Below, piece by piece: positions 42,025-50,107 of a stretch of DNA of 64,000 bases. How positions within the stretch are numbered: position 1 is the stretch's first letter; each line of letters starts with the position of its first letter. Under the pieces are notes generated by a model. The model was not told the DNA's origin. It did not search any database and was given only the letters and a program-made list of their open reading frames with translations. The position numbers and the translations under genes are program-made. The stretch is from Chersky-840 sp035532735 (GTDB lineage Bacteria; Actinomycetota; Acidimicrobiia; Acidimicrobiales; UBA8190), in assembly GCA_035532735.1 (NCBI GenBank), contig DATKQM010000014.1, positions 103,236 to 167,235 of the forward strand, written 5' to 3'.

Positions 42025-44019
42025 ATGAGCGAGCGGCCTGCTGCTCCAACGAAGGTGATCTCGACTCGACGTGCTTGGGCGCCAGCAATAGCTGTACTGC
42101 TCGCAGTCGCCGGACAGTTAGTGGCGGTGACCCCCGCCTCAGCGGTCCCGAGGCAACGCCACTTCTCGGGACCTGCGCCAGGTTCGATCACCTGCTCGTT
42201 CTCGGTGAGAATCGCGCTATCCCCGCCGCTGACGTCTTCGGGTGGGGGGAGTCGTCCCTCCAAGGTACGGACCCGATTGTCGAGATGCACCGCCAGCGAT
42301 CCCTCGGTCCACATCACGACGGGAAGGGCCGAAGGATCCTTCTCGTCCAGTCCCGTCAGTTGTCCCGGTGGCAAACTGCGGACCACGGGCGCATCCGCCA
42401 CCCTGAAGGTCTCGTGGAGAGGGCACCTCGGCAAGGCTTCCGCGACGTTCGTCCCGAGTGCCGTGAGCGCCGGCAACGCGCGCGGGTCCTTCGCGGGTCT
42501 CGCCGAACTCGCATTCTCGTTCTCACGAGGCCCGAGCGCCCTGTGCAAGGTCACGAGAGGACTCAGAAAGGTGACGCTCACCGGCACGATCACCCTCGAA
42601 GATCCACCGCCGGTTTATGGATCGGCTACGAGTGTGGTGAGCGAAGGACTGGGAGATTACTGCGCCATCGTCACCTCGGGCGGGGTCGTGTGCTGGGGAA
42701 CGAACTCCAACGGTGAGCTGGCCGATGGGACGAGCGCCGGCCCCGACAGTTGCAACAACGCATGCAGCAAGATGCCGGTGCCGGTGGGGATCTCGGCCAC
42801 CAGCCTGGCGGGCGACGGAGGAGGGTGGTGCGCGATCCTCACTTCGGGGATGGTCGACTGCTGGGGGTCGAACGGCAGCGGGGAGCTCGGCATCGGGACG
42901 ACCGGCGGCCCAGACCGCTGCACCTATGACACGCCGTGCAGTACGAGTCCGGTGCCGCTCGGCATCTCGGCCACCATCCTGGCGTCCGCTGGAACAGGAG
43001 GGTACTGCGCCATCCTCACCTCGCAGATGGTCGACTGCTGGGGAGACAACTCCTTCGGTGAGTTGGGCCACGGTGTGAGCAGCAATGGTCCAGAGCGATG
43101 CGGCGACAGTTCGTGCAGCACCACCCCGGTCTCGACCGGCATCCATGCCACCAGCCTGGCCGCCGTCAACGCCGGGTACTGCGCCATCCTCACCTCGGGG
43201 ATAGTCGACTGCTGGGGGGACAACACCGCCGGCGAGGTCGGCGACGGCTCGACCACTGGCCCCGACACCTGCGGCGGCTACTCGGGCACCAATAGCTTGC
43301 CGTGCAGCACGAGGCCGGTGTCGACCGGCATCTCCGCCACCAGCCTGGTGGGCGGGGCGGAGAATTACTGCGCGGTCCTCACCTCCGGGGCCGTCGACTG
43401 CTGGGGGGACAACGCCCGCGGGGAGCTGGGCGACGGCTCGACCAGCGGGCCGGACACCTGTTCGGATTCGACGCCGTGCAGCACGAGGCCGGTGCCGACA
43501 GGCATCTCGGGCACGAGCGTGGTGACCAACGGCAACAGCTCTTGTGCGGTCCTGACCTCGGGCGCGGTCGACTGCTGGGGCGCGAGCGGCTTCGGCGAGC
43601 TGGGCGACGGCTCGAGCAGTGGGCCGGACACCTGTGCGGATTCGACGCCGTGCAGCACGAGGCCGGTGGCAACAGGAATTTCTGCGACCAGTTTGGCCGC
43701 TGCATACTCCGGGTACTGTGCCATCCTCACGTCGGGCCCAGTCGACTGCTGGGGAGACAACACAGAGGGCGAGCTCGGTGATGGCACGATGACCGGACCT
43801 GAACTCTGCTCCGAATTCTCCCAATCCTCGCCTTGTAGTGCCGTCCCCGTCTCAACCGGGATATCGGCCACGTACCTTGTCGGTGACGGGCAGAGCTTCT
43901 GCGCCATCCTCGAATCGGGGGCGACAGACTGTTGGGGTTCGGGATTCGACGGTGACCTGGGGGACGGCACCGCTAACAACAGCGACGTGCCGGTGCCTGT
44001 GCTCGGCCTCGATCCGTAG
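42025..44019 (+). CDS. secreted Cys-rich RCC1-repeat protein
   Basis: 664 residues. Signal peptide (RRAWAPAIAVLLAVAGQLVAVTPASA), a 150-residue unknown region, then eight RCC1-type repeats of about 55-60 residues built on C-A-I-L-T-S-G-x-V-D-C-W-G-x-N with G-E-L-G-D-G and a PCSTRPV-TGISATSL tail. Each repeat has four or so Cys, suggesting disulphides outside the cell. RCC1 repeats form beta-propellers, so a seven-to-eight-blade surface protein is likely. Start ATG 42025 with GAAGGTGG upstream. Function unknown. Confidence 0.85.
   Translation: MSERPAAPTKVISTRRAWAPAIAVLLAVAGQLVAVTPASAVPRQRHFSGPAPGSITCSFSVRIALSPPLTSSGGGSRPSKVRTRLSRCTASDPSVHITTGRAEGSFSSSPVSCPGGKLRTTGASATLKVSWRGHLGKASATFVPSAVSAGNARGSFAGLAELAFSFSRGPSALCKVTRGLRKVTLTGTITLEDPPPVYGSATSVVSEGLGDYCAIVTSGGVVCWGTNSNGELADGTSAGPDSCNNACSKMPVPVGISATSLAGDGGGWCAILTSGMVDCWGSNGSGELGIGTTGGPDRCTYDTPCSTSPVPLGISATILASAGTGGYCAILTSQMVDCWGDNSFGELGHGVSSNGPERCGDSSCSTTPVSTGIHATSLAAVNAGYCAILTSGIVDCWGDNTAGEVGDGSTTGPDTCGGYSGTNSLPCSTRPVSTGISATSLVGGAENYCAVLTSGAVDCWGDNARGELGDGSTSGPDTCSDSTPCSTRPVPTGISGTSVVTNGNSSCAVLTSGAVDCWGASGFGELGDGSSSGPDTCADSTPCSTRPVATGISATSLAAAYSGYCAILTSGPVDCWGDNTEGELGDGTMTGPELCSEFSQSSPCSAVPVSTGISATYLVGDGQSFCAILESGATDCWGSGFDGDLGDGTANNSDVPVPVLGLDP
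42615..44010 (+). repeat. eight diverged ~170-bp repeats coding RCC1 units
   Basis: Units begin near each tgcgccatcctcacctcg-like word. They vary at many third positions, so they are old rather than freshly duplicated; units 5 and 6 are the most alike. Confidence 0.8.
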
Positions 44020-44117
44020 CGAGCACCTGCGCTCGCGATCACTCCATGGCCGGCCCGCGCCGAGTCCTTTCCCGCCGGGCTCTGCAACGGCACGGATCGG
44101 ATCCGTGGGGCGGCCGG

Positions 44118-44123
44118 TACAAT
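44118..44123 (+). promoter_or_regulatory. -10 box TACAAT, leaderless start
   Basis: TACAAT ends 6 nt before the GTG at 44130. With no ribosome site, transcription would begin at the start codon itself. Confidence 0.55.
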
Positions 44124-44129
44124 TCCTTC

Positions 44130-44477
44130 GTGACGAGCGTGTCCCCCGAGCGGTTCGACGAGCTCGTCGGAGACGCTCTGGCCGGGCTCCCTCCCCAATT
44201 CGCCACAGCCATGGAGAACGTGGCGGTGATCGTCGAGGATCACGCCGAAGGCCGGAACCTGTTCGGGCTCTACCAGGGCATCCCCCTGACCCGACGGAGC
44301 CCGCTGAGCTACGGCGGGGTGATGCCCGACCAGATCACGCTCTATCAAGAGACGATCTCCGCGCACGCGCAGAGCGAGGAGGAGCTCGTGGCCCAGATCC
44401 GCAAGACCGTCATCCACGAGGTGGCACACCATTTCGGCATCGACGACCCTCGACTCGAGGAGCTCGGCTGGGCCTGA
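44130..44477 (+). CDS. minimal zinc metallopeptidase (zincin_1, PF06262 type)
   Basis: 115 residues. Starts SVSPERFDELVGDALAGLPP and ends with HEVAHHFGIDDPRLEELGW: HExxH-x5-D metal site at about residues 96-106. PNL-type loop NLFGLYQGIPLT is also typical. Cytoplasmic, substrate unknown. GTG start fixed by the leaderless promoter; the frame can be extended to 44046 but that would place the -10 box inside the gene. Confidence 0.85.
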   Translation: MTSVSPERFDELVGDALAGLPPQFATAMENVAVIVEDHAEGRNLFGLYQGIPLTRRSPLSYGGVMPDQITLYQETISAHAQSEEELVAQIRKTVIHEVAHHFGIDDPRLEELGWA

Positions 44478-44505
44478 CCCTGTGCCGATCGGGTTGAATG
44501 CACAG

Positions 44506-45312
44506 ATGACCAAGGCCCACGACTTCCTCGCGCTGCACGCAGGTCCCTCGCCACTGCTTCTTCCCAATCCCTGGGACGCGGGATCGGCTCGACTCTTCGC
44601 CTGGCTCGGCTTCGAGGCCCTCGCCACCACGAGCAGCGGCTCTGCCGCGACCCAGGGCCGCCTGGACGGCGCACTGGACCGCGACGACGTCATGGGCCAC
44701 GCGCTGGCGATCGTCGACGCCACGGATCTGCCAGTCTCCGCCGACCTCGAGAACGGGTTCGGGGACAGTCCCGACAAGGTGGCCGAGACGGTGCGGCTCG
44801 CTCTCGAGGGCGGCCTGGCGGGTTGCTCGATCGAAGACTTCACCGGTCGGCCCGACGACCCCATCTACGACTTCTCCCTCGCCGAGGAGCGAGTGGCCGC
44901 CGCCGCGGAGGTAGCGCATCAGACCGGTCTCGGCCTGGTGCTCACCGGGCGGGCCGAGAACTACCTCCACGGCCACCCCGATCTCGACGACACCATCACC
45001 CGGCTCCTGGCCTATGAACGCGCCGGCGCCGACGTCCTGTACGCGCCCGGCCTCATCAGTCTCGACGACATCGCGCAGGTAGTGTCGAGCGTGAATCGAC
45101 CGGTGAACGTGCTGGCCCGCCCCGGAGGCCCGAGGGTCTCCGAGCTCGCCGGCGCGGGCGTGGCCCGGATCTCGGTCGGTGGCGCGCTGTGTTTCGCCGC
45201 TCTCGGTGCCGCGGTCGAAGGCGCCCGGGAGCTCCAGGAGCACGGCACCTACGGGTTCATGGAGCGCGCCGGTGTCGGAGTGAAAGCGGCGCGCTCCGCC
45301 TTCGCTCCCTGA
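44506..45312 (+). CDS. isocitrate lyase/PEP-mutase superfamily protein
   Basis: 268 residues. NPWDAGSARLFAWLGFEALATTSSG, SADLENGFGD and CSIEDFTG are the substrate and Mg-binding strands of the PEP-mutase/oxaloacetate-decarboxylase-like branch, and LTGRAENYLHG follows. The usual catalytic KKCGH motif of isocitrate lyase is absent, so a C-C or P-C lyase of other substrate is likely. ATG 44506 chosen; GTG 44482 adds eight residues. Confidence 0.75.
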   Translation: MTKAHDFLALHAGPSPLLLPNPWDAGSARLFAWLGFEALATTSSGSAATQGRLDGALDRDDVMGHALAIVDATDLPVSADLENGFGDSPDKVAETVRLALEGGLAGCSIEDFTGRPDDPIYDFSLAEERVAAAAEVAHQTGLGLVLTGRAENYLHGHPDLDDTITRLLAYERAGADVLYAPGLISLDDIAQVVSSVNRPVNVLARPGGPRVSELAGAGVARISVGGALCFAALGAAVEGARELQEHGTYGFMERAGVGVKAARSAFAP

Positions 45313-45333
45313 GGGTCTACCGGGGAAACACCG

Positions 45334-46368
45334 CTACAGGAGGAACTCCGCCATCATCCGTAAGGTGTCGGGACTGCCCGCCACGAGCAAGGTGGTGGCA
45401 ATCGACTCCTGCCACGCCGCCAGCTCGTCGCGGATCTTCTGACGGGGCCCGATGAGGGCGATCTTCTCCACCATCGAGGTCGGAACCGCCGCAGCGGCGT
45501 CGTCCTTGTGGCCGTCGAGGTAGAGCTCTTGGATCTTGTGGGCTTCGGCCTCGAAGCCCATCCGCACGAAGACGTCGAAGTGGAAGTTCATCTCCTTGGC
45601 CCCCATCCCGCCGATGTACAGCGCCAGCATGGGGCGATACAGATCCGCAGCCCGTTCGACGTCGTCGTCGACCACGACCGGACAGAAGGCGATCACCTCG
45701 AAGTCCGCGGCGCTGTGGCGGGCTCCGGGCCGGGCGAATCCCTCCTCGAGTGACGTCGAGAACTCACCCATGTGGGCGGGGGAGAAGAAGATCGGGAACC
45801 AGCCGTCCGCGATCTCCGCCGCCAGAGCCACGTTCTTCGGGCCCTCGGCACCGAGGACGATCGGGATGTCGTTGCGCAGCGGGTGGACGATCGCCTTCAA
45901 GGGCTTGCCCAGTCCTGTCCCACCCGGATACGGCAGCGGATAGTGCGGCCCACTGTTGGTGACCGGTGCTTCGCGGGCCAACACCTTCCGGACGATCGAG
46001 ACGTACTCACGGGTACGGGCCAATGGCTTCGGGAAGGGCTGGCCGTACCAGCCTTCGACGACTTGTGGTCCCGACACGCCCAGGCCGAGGACGAGTCGTC
46101 CACCGCACAGATGGTCGAGGGTGAGCGCCGCCATGGCCATGGCCGTGGGGGTCCGAGCCGACAGTTGGCACAGGGCGGTACCGAGCCGTACCTGGGTGGT
46201 ACTCGAGCCCCACCACGCCAGCGGGGTCAGGGCGTCCGAGCCATAGGCCTCGGCCGTCCACACCGAGTCGAAGCCCAGCCGCTCGGCTTCGGCCACGAGC
46301 TCGGGGGCGTTTGGCGGGGGGCCCGAACTCCAATATCCCAGTTGCAGACCGAGCTTCAGGCTCGCCAT
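45334..46368 (-). CDS. LLM-class F420-dependent oxidoreductase, Rv3520c-like
   Basis: 344 residues. LGLQLGYWSSGPP, VWTAEAYGSDALTPLAWWGS, LGLGVSGPQVVEGWYGQPF and PIVLGAEGPKNVALAAEI match the mycobacterial Rv3520c protein, which belongs to the KstR (sterol) regulon. Luciferase-like TIM barrel using F420 or FMN; reaction not known. Ribosome site CAGGAGGG. Downstream of the CYP125 gene and another LLM gene on the same strand. Confidence 0.82.
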   Translation of the reverse strand: MASLKLGLQLGYWSSGPPPNAPELVAEAERLGFDSVWTAEAYGSDALTPLAWWGSSTTQVRLGTALCQLSARTPTAMAMAALTLDHLCGGRLVLGLGVSGPQVVEGWYGQPFPKPLARTREYVSIVRKVLAREAPVTNSGPHYPLPYPGGTGLGKPLKAIVHPLRNDIPIVLGAEGPKNVALAAEIADGWFPIFFSPAHMGEFSTSLEEGFARPGARHSAADFEVIAFCPVVVDDDVERAADLYRPMLALYIGGMGAKEMNFHFDVFVRMGFEAEAHKIQELYLDGHKDDAAAAVPTSMVEKIALIGPRQKIRDELAAWQESIATTLLVAGSPDTLRMMAEFLL

Positions 46369-46389
46369 GGGGCCCTCCTGTTGGCGTCG

Positions 46390-46401
46390 GGGACATGTCC
46401 C
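46390..46401. promoter_or_regulatory. 12-bp palindrome GGGACATGTCCC
   Basis: Perfect palindrome 22 nt upstream of the Rv3520c-like start, in the 72-nt gap between the two LLM genes. Could be an operator; the context (within an operon) makes this weak. Confidence 0.25.
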
Positions 46402-46440
46402 GAGCCCATCCTCGGGTACAGCGTCATCGAATGTCGAACG

Positions 46441-47349
46441 TCATCGCATCTTGGCCAGGATCTCGTCGGCGAACCGAGCCGAGGCGTCCAGTCTGGCCTG
46501 TAATTGCACCTCGGGGGGATCCGACGGGTCGACCTTCGCCACCATGGCCGGCGCGCACAGGGTGTCGGTGACGCCGTAGTCCTCTTCGAAGCTCCGGTAC
46601 AGGTCCGCGTCGGGCCTGGCCCACAACGACAGGTAGATCGAGAACGGCTCGTTCTCCCGTCCCGCCCGCCGCCGCTGCTCGGCGAGCTCGTCGAGATAGG
46701 TCCGGGCCTGATCGGGCTTGTAGGCGCCCGCGGCAACCCACCCGTCGCACAAGGTGGCCGCCCGTCGTAGGGCCGGCGCGGAGTGGCCGCCGCCGATGAT
46801 GGGGATGGGGCTCGGAGGCGAAGGCTCCATCCGCATGGCCGGGACGTCGTAGTGGGGCCCGTGGTACTCGACCCAACCGCCGGCCCACAGGGCCCGGAGG
46901 GCCGGGATCATGTCGTCGAGGCGCTTGCCCCGGGTGTGGAAGTCCTGCCCGGTGGCGACGAATTCCTCTTCGCACCACCCGACGCCGACGCCCAGCGCGA
47001 CGCGACCCTCCGACACCACCGCGGCGGTGCCGACCTGCTTGGCCACCGTCACGAGATCACGCGCCGGCGCGATATAGACCCCGGTCGTGAACTCGAGGCG
47101 TTCGGTCACCGCCGCCATGGCCGAGATGAGGCACCACGGGTCGGGCCAGTGGGTGTCGGGGTCCCAGTGGTCCCCGAACCCCGGAGCGCCGTCCTCGCGC
47201 GTCGAGTACGTGTACCGGGATTGGCGATCACGGGGGAAGAACATGTGGTCCGACACGTACATGCCGTCGTATCCCTGGGTGTCTGCGGCCTTGGCCAGCT
47301 CGAGGGCATGCAGGGTGGGCAAGAACGTCACCGCTTGATGGAATCGCAC
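46441..47349 (-). CDS. LLM-class flavin/F420-dependent oxidoreductase
   Basis: 302 residues. HQAVTFLPTLHALELAKAADTQGYDGMYVSDHMF at the start, LEFTTGVYIAPARDLVTVAKQVGT and VALGVGVGWCEEEFVATGQDF, IIGGGHSAPALRRAATLCDGW are luciferase-like monooxygenase signatures. GTG 47349. 45 nt after CYP125 and before the Rv3520c-like gene; probably acts on the same compounds. Reaction unknown. Confidence 0.82.
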   Translation of the reverse strand: MRFHQAVTFLPTLHALELAKAADTQGYDGMYVSDHMFFPRDRQSRYTYSTREDGAPGFGDHWDPDTHWPDPWCLISAMAAVTERLEFTTGVYIAPARDLVTVAKQVGTAAVVSEGRVALGVGVGWCEEEFVATGQDFHTRGKRLDDMIPALRALWAGGWVEYHGPHYDVPAMRMEPSPPSPIPIIGGGHSAPALRRAATLCDGWVAAGAYKPDQARTYLDELAEQRRRAGRENEPFSIYLSLWARPDADLYRSFEEDYGVTDTLCAPAMVAKVDPSDPPEVQLQARLDASARFADEILAKMR

Positions 47350-47394
47350 GAAACCAACCTCTCGGGCCGCCCGATGTGTCGAGCGACCTGCTCG

Positions 47395-48627
47395 TCAGCG
47401 TCCGACCGTGGCGCCGGGGCTGAAGGCGATGGGGAGATGCTTCACCCCGTTGATGAACGCCGACTGGAGCCTCTGAGCCTCGCCGTCGAGGCGCATGTCG
47501 GGCAAGCGGTCGAGCAGGTGCTCGAACATGACCCGGATCTCCATCCGGGCCAGGTTCGCACCGAGGCAGAAGTGGGGACCGCCGCCACCGAAGGCCATGT
47601 GGGGGTTGGGGATCCGGCCGATGTCGAATTTGTCGGGGTCCTCGAAGACGTCCTCGTCCCGGTTGGCCGAGATGTGGAAGAAGACGACCTTCTGGTCCTC
47701 CTCGATGTGCTGGCCGCCGATCTCGACCGGTCCGGTGCTCTGGCGTCGGAAGTTCATGACCGGCGTGACGTAGCGGAGCATCTCCTCGGTGGCACTGCCC
47801 AGCAGCGACCGATCGGCGACGAGGCGCTCCCACTGGTCGGGGTTCTGGAAGAAGGTGTGCATCGCACCCGACATGAGGTTCCGGGTCGTCTCGTTGCCGG
47901 CCACGGTGAGCAGGAGGAAGAACAACTCGAGCTCGAGCTCTGAGAGCTTGTCGCCGTCGACCTCGACGCTCGAGAGGACGCTCATGAGGTCCTCTGTGGG
48001 GTTGGCCTTCTTCTTGGCATACAGCTCGGCCGCATACGCGTAGAGCTCCATGGCGGCCTCGTTGGCGTACTCCTCGCCGTTGGCAGTGGTCTGGAACTCG
48101 GGGTCCTCCTGGCCGATCATCCGGTTCGACCAGTCGAACATGTTGTGGCGGTCCGCTTGGGGCACTCCGAGGAGATCGGCGATCACCTGTAGGGGGAGCT
48201 CGGCGGAGATGTCGGTGACGAAGTCGGCCTGACCCTTCTCGATGACGGCGTCAATGATGGTGTCGGCCGTCTCGTGGATCTTCAGCTCGAGCTGGTTCAC
48301 CATGCGTGGCGTGAAGCCCTTGTTGACCAGACGCCGGTAGCGCGTGTGCAGCGGCGGGTCCATGTTGAGCATCATGAGCCGCAGCTGGTCGAGTTGCTCG
48401 TCGGGCATCTCCCACAAGAACGTGGCCCGCTTCGCCGAGGAAAAGTGTTCGTAGTCCCGGTTGACGTTGACGCAGTCGTCGTACTTGGTGACAGCCCAGA
48501 AGCCCGGACCGTCGGTCTCCTCGTGCCAGTACACCGGGGCTTGGCGCCGCAGCTCCGCGAACCACTCGTGGGGGACGGCGGAGACGAAATTCTGCGAGTC
48601 GGTGAGATCGATCTCGTTGAGCTCCAT
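47395..48627 (-). CDS. cyp125: cytochrome P450, CYP125-type sterol C26(27)-monooxygenase
   Basis: 410 residues. I-helix AGNETTRN, EEMLRYV (ExxR) and heme motif FGGGGPHFCLG with Cys354 as ligand; N-terminal FVSAVPHEWFAELRRQAPVYWHEE resembles CYP125. In Mycobacterium and Rhodococcus CYP125 oxidises the terminal methyl of the cholesterol side chain to the acid. GAGGAGGGA ribosome site before ATG 48627. Divergent from the igr-like operon with a KstR-like site in its own promoter region. First gene of a minus-strand set with two LLM genes. Confidence 0.87.
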   Translation of the reverse strand: MELNEIDLTDSQNFVSAVPHEWFAELRRQAPVYWHEETDGPGFWAVTKYDDCVNVNRDYEHFSSAKRATFLWEMPDEQLDQLRLMMLNMDPPLHTRYRRLVNKGFTPRMVNQLELKIHETADTIIDAVIEKGQADFVTDISAELPLQVIADLLGVPQADRHNMFDWSNRMIGQEDPEFQTTANGEEYANEAAMELYAYAAELYAKKKANPTEDLMSVLSSVEVDGDKLSELELELFFLLLTVAGNETTRNLMSGAMHTFFQNPDQWERLVADRSLLGSATEEMLRYVTPVMNFRRQSTGPVEIGGQHIEEDQKVVFFHISANRDEDVFEDPDKFDIGRIPNPHMAFGGGGPHFCLGANLARMEIRVMFEHLLDRLPDMRLDGEAQRLQSAFINGVKHLPIAFSPGATVGR

Positions 48628-48725
48628 GGCCGGTCCCTCCTCGGTGCGTCGTCGACGTCCCGGCCCGAGGTGCCCGGGCCGTCGTGGCCGCCGAGCCCCG
48701 CCCGCCGAAGGGCCGGCCACGTTTT

Positions 48726-48739
48726 CAGAACGTGTTCCA
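48726..48739. promoter_or_regulatory. KstR-like operator, one mismatch
   Basis: CAGAACGTGTTCCA fits TNNAACNNGTTNNA except for the first base. Read on the other strand it begins TGGAACACGTT, the same as the site at 60891. About 100 nt upstream of cyp125. Confidence 0.6.
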
Positions 48740-48848
48740 GTCATGATACGCCCCCGTCCCGGCACCGGCCAACGGGGCCGGCGGGGTCCGACGGGCTCGG
48801 GAAAGGGCAATTGTCCTGCCCCGCAGCGCGGCTGGTACCGTGCCAAAC

Positions 48849-48862
48849 TAGAACGAGTTCCA
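48849..48862. promoter_or_regulatory. KstR-like operator
   Basis: TAGAACGAGTTCCA fits TNNAACNNGTTNNA exactly and lies 66 nt before the fadE29 ATG. Confidence 0.75.
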
Positions 48863-48928
48863 CAGCAACGAGCCACAACGATGGCCGGGACCGGGCGATC
48901 CGGCTCGGACCGGTGGTAGGACGGCGCC

Positions 48929-50107
48929 ATGTTCCTGGAGGAAACCCCCGAGCAGCTGGCCCTGCGCCAGGAACTCCGCGCCTACTACGCCGCATTGCTC
49001 ACCGACGAGGTCCGCCAGGGCATCGGGGAAGTGGGCGAGGGCGGCGAGTTGTGGCGCCAGGTCGTCGGCCGCATCGGCAAGGACGGCTGGCTCGGCATCG
49101 GATGGCCCAAGGAATTCGGCGGCCAGGGTCGCCCCGCCACCGACCAATTCATCTTCTTCGACGAGACCCGTCGGGCCAGCGCCCCGTTCCCCTTCGTGAC
49201 CGTGAACACCGTGGGCCCGACCATCATGCGGTTCGGCACCGAGGAGCAGAAGTCGTTCTTCCTCCCCGCCATCCTGGCCGGAGAGGTCAATTTTGCCATC
49301 GGCTACACCGAGCCCGAAGCGGGCACGGACCTGGCGTCGCTGCAGACCCGGGCCGTGCGCGACGGTGACGAGTACGTCGTGAACGGCGCCAAGGTCTTCA
49401 CGAGTGGCGCGGATATGGCCGACTACATCTGGTTGGCAGTGCGCACCAATCCCGATGCCGCCAAGCACAAGGGCATCTCCATCCTGGCCATGTCCACCGA
49501 GTCGCCCGGCTTCTCGTGGAGTCCGATCGTGACGGTGGCGGGTGCGAGGACCACCGCCACCTACTACTCCGATGTCCGCGTACCGGTCGAGCAACTGGTC
49601 GGCGCAGAGAACGAGGGCTGGCGGATGATCACCACCCAGCTCAACCACGAACGCGTGGGACTGGCGGCATGGAGCGGATTCGCCTCCCAGCTCTACGAGG
49701 AGGTGGCGGCGTGGGCGGCGGCCACCACCACACCAGACGGCCCCACCGTGCTCGACCTCGGTTGGGTACAGGCCGACCTGGCTCGGTGCCGGGCCGAGCT
49801 CGAGGCGATGTACCTCCTCAACTGGCGTATGGCGGCGGCCCTCTCGGCCGACACCATGACCCCGGCGGACTCCTCGACCGTGAAGGTGTTCGGCGTCGAG
49901 CGGAGCATCGACATCTACCGCCGCCTGCTCGGGATCGTCGGTGCGGCGGGCTACCTGTCGCCGGACTCACCCGGCGCCATCTTGGCGGGCCGACTCGAGC
50001 GCACCGCCCGGCACGCCCAGATCAACACCTTCGGGGGTGGCGTGAACGAGATCCAACGCGAGATCGTCGCCATGGCAGGGCTCGGCATGACCCGGGCCGC
50101 GCGGTGA
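48929..50107 (+). CDS. fadE29: acyl-CoA dehydrogenase, FadE29-like (ChsE2)
   Basis: 392 residues. GWLGIGWPKEFGGQGRP, FAIGYTEPEAGTDLASLQT, MADYIWLAVRTNPDAAKHKG, TATYYSDVRVPVEQLVG and INTFGGGVNEIQREIVAM closely follow mycobacterial FadE29. FadE28-FadE29 (ChsE1-ChsE2) form an alpha2beta2 enzyme that dehydrogenates 3-oxo-4-pregnene-20-carboxyl-CoA, the last beta-oxidation cycle of the sterol side chain. First gene of the operon; its stop overlaps chsH2 (GTGA). Confidence 0.88.
   Translation: MFLEETPEQLALRQELRAYYAALLTDEVRQGIGEVGEGGELWRQVVGRIGKDGWLGIGWPKEFGGQGRPATDQFIFFDETRRASAPFPFVTVNTVGPTIMRFGTEEQKSFFLPAILAGEVNFAIGYTEPEAGTDLASLQTRAVRDGDEYVVNGAKVFTSGADMADYIWLAVRTNPDAAKHKGISILAMSTESPGFSWSPIVTVAGARTTATYYSDVRVPVEQLVGAENEGWRMITTQLNHERVGLAAWSGFASQLYEEVAAWAAATTTPDGPTVLDLGWVQADLARCRAELEAMYLLNWRMAAALSADTMTPADSSTVKVFGVERSIDIYRRLLGIVGAAGYLSPDSPGAILAGRLERTARHAQINTFGGGVNEIQREIVAMAGLGMTRAAR

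Larger units (their letters stand above)
48628..48928. promoter_or_regulatory. divergent promoter region cyp125 / igr-like operon
   Basis: 301 nt carrying two KstR-like sites (48726-48739 and 48849-48862), one nearer each gene. No coding sequence of its own. Confidence 0.7.

Noticed and set aside
42523..43824. 433-codon minus-strand frame opposite the RCC1 gene
   Set aside because: Its repeats are only the reverse reading of the RCC1 repeats.
42615..44010. CRISPR array
   Set aside because: Repeats are coding, about 170 bp, diverged and in frame (RCC1).
49516..50103. N-terminal extension of ChsH2
   Set aside because: The frame is open through fadE29 but the extension is a shadow; homologues start near 50104.
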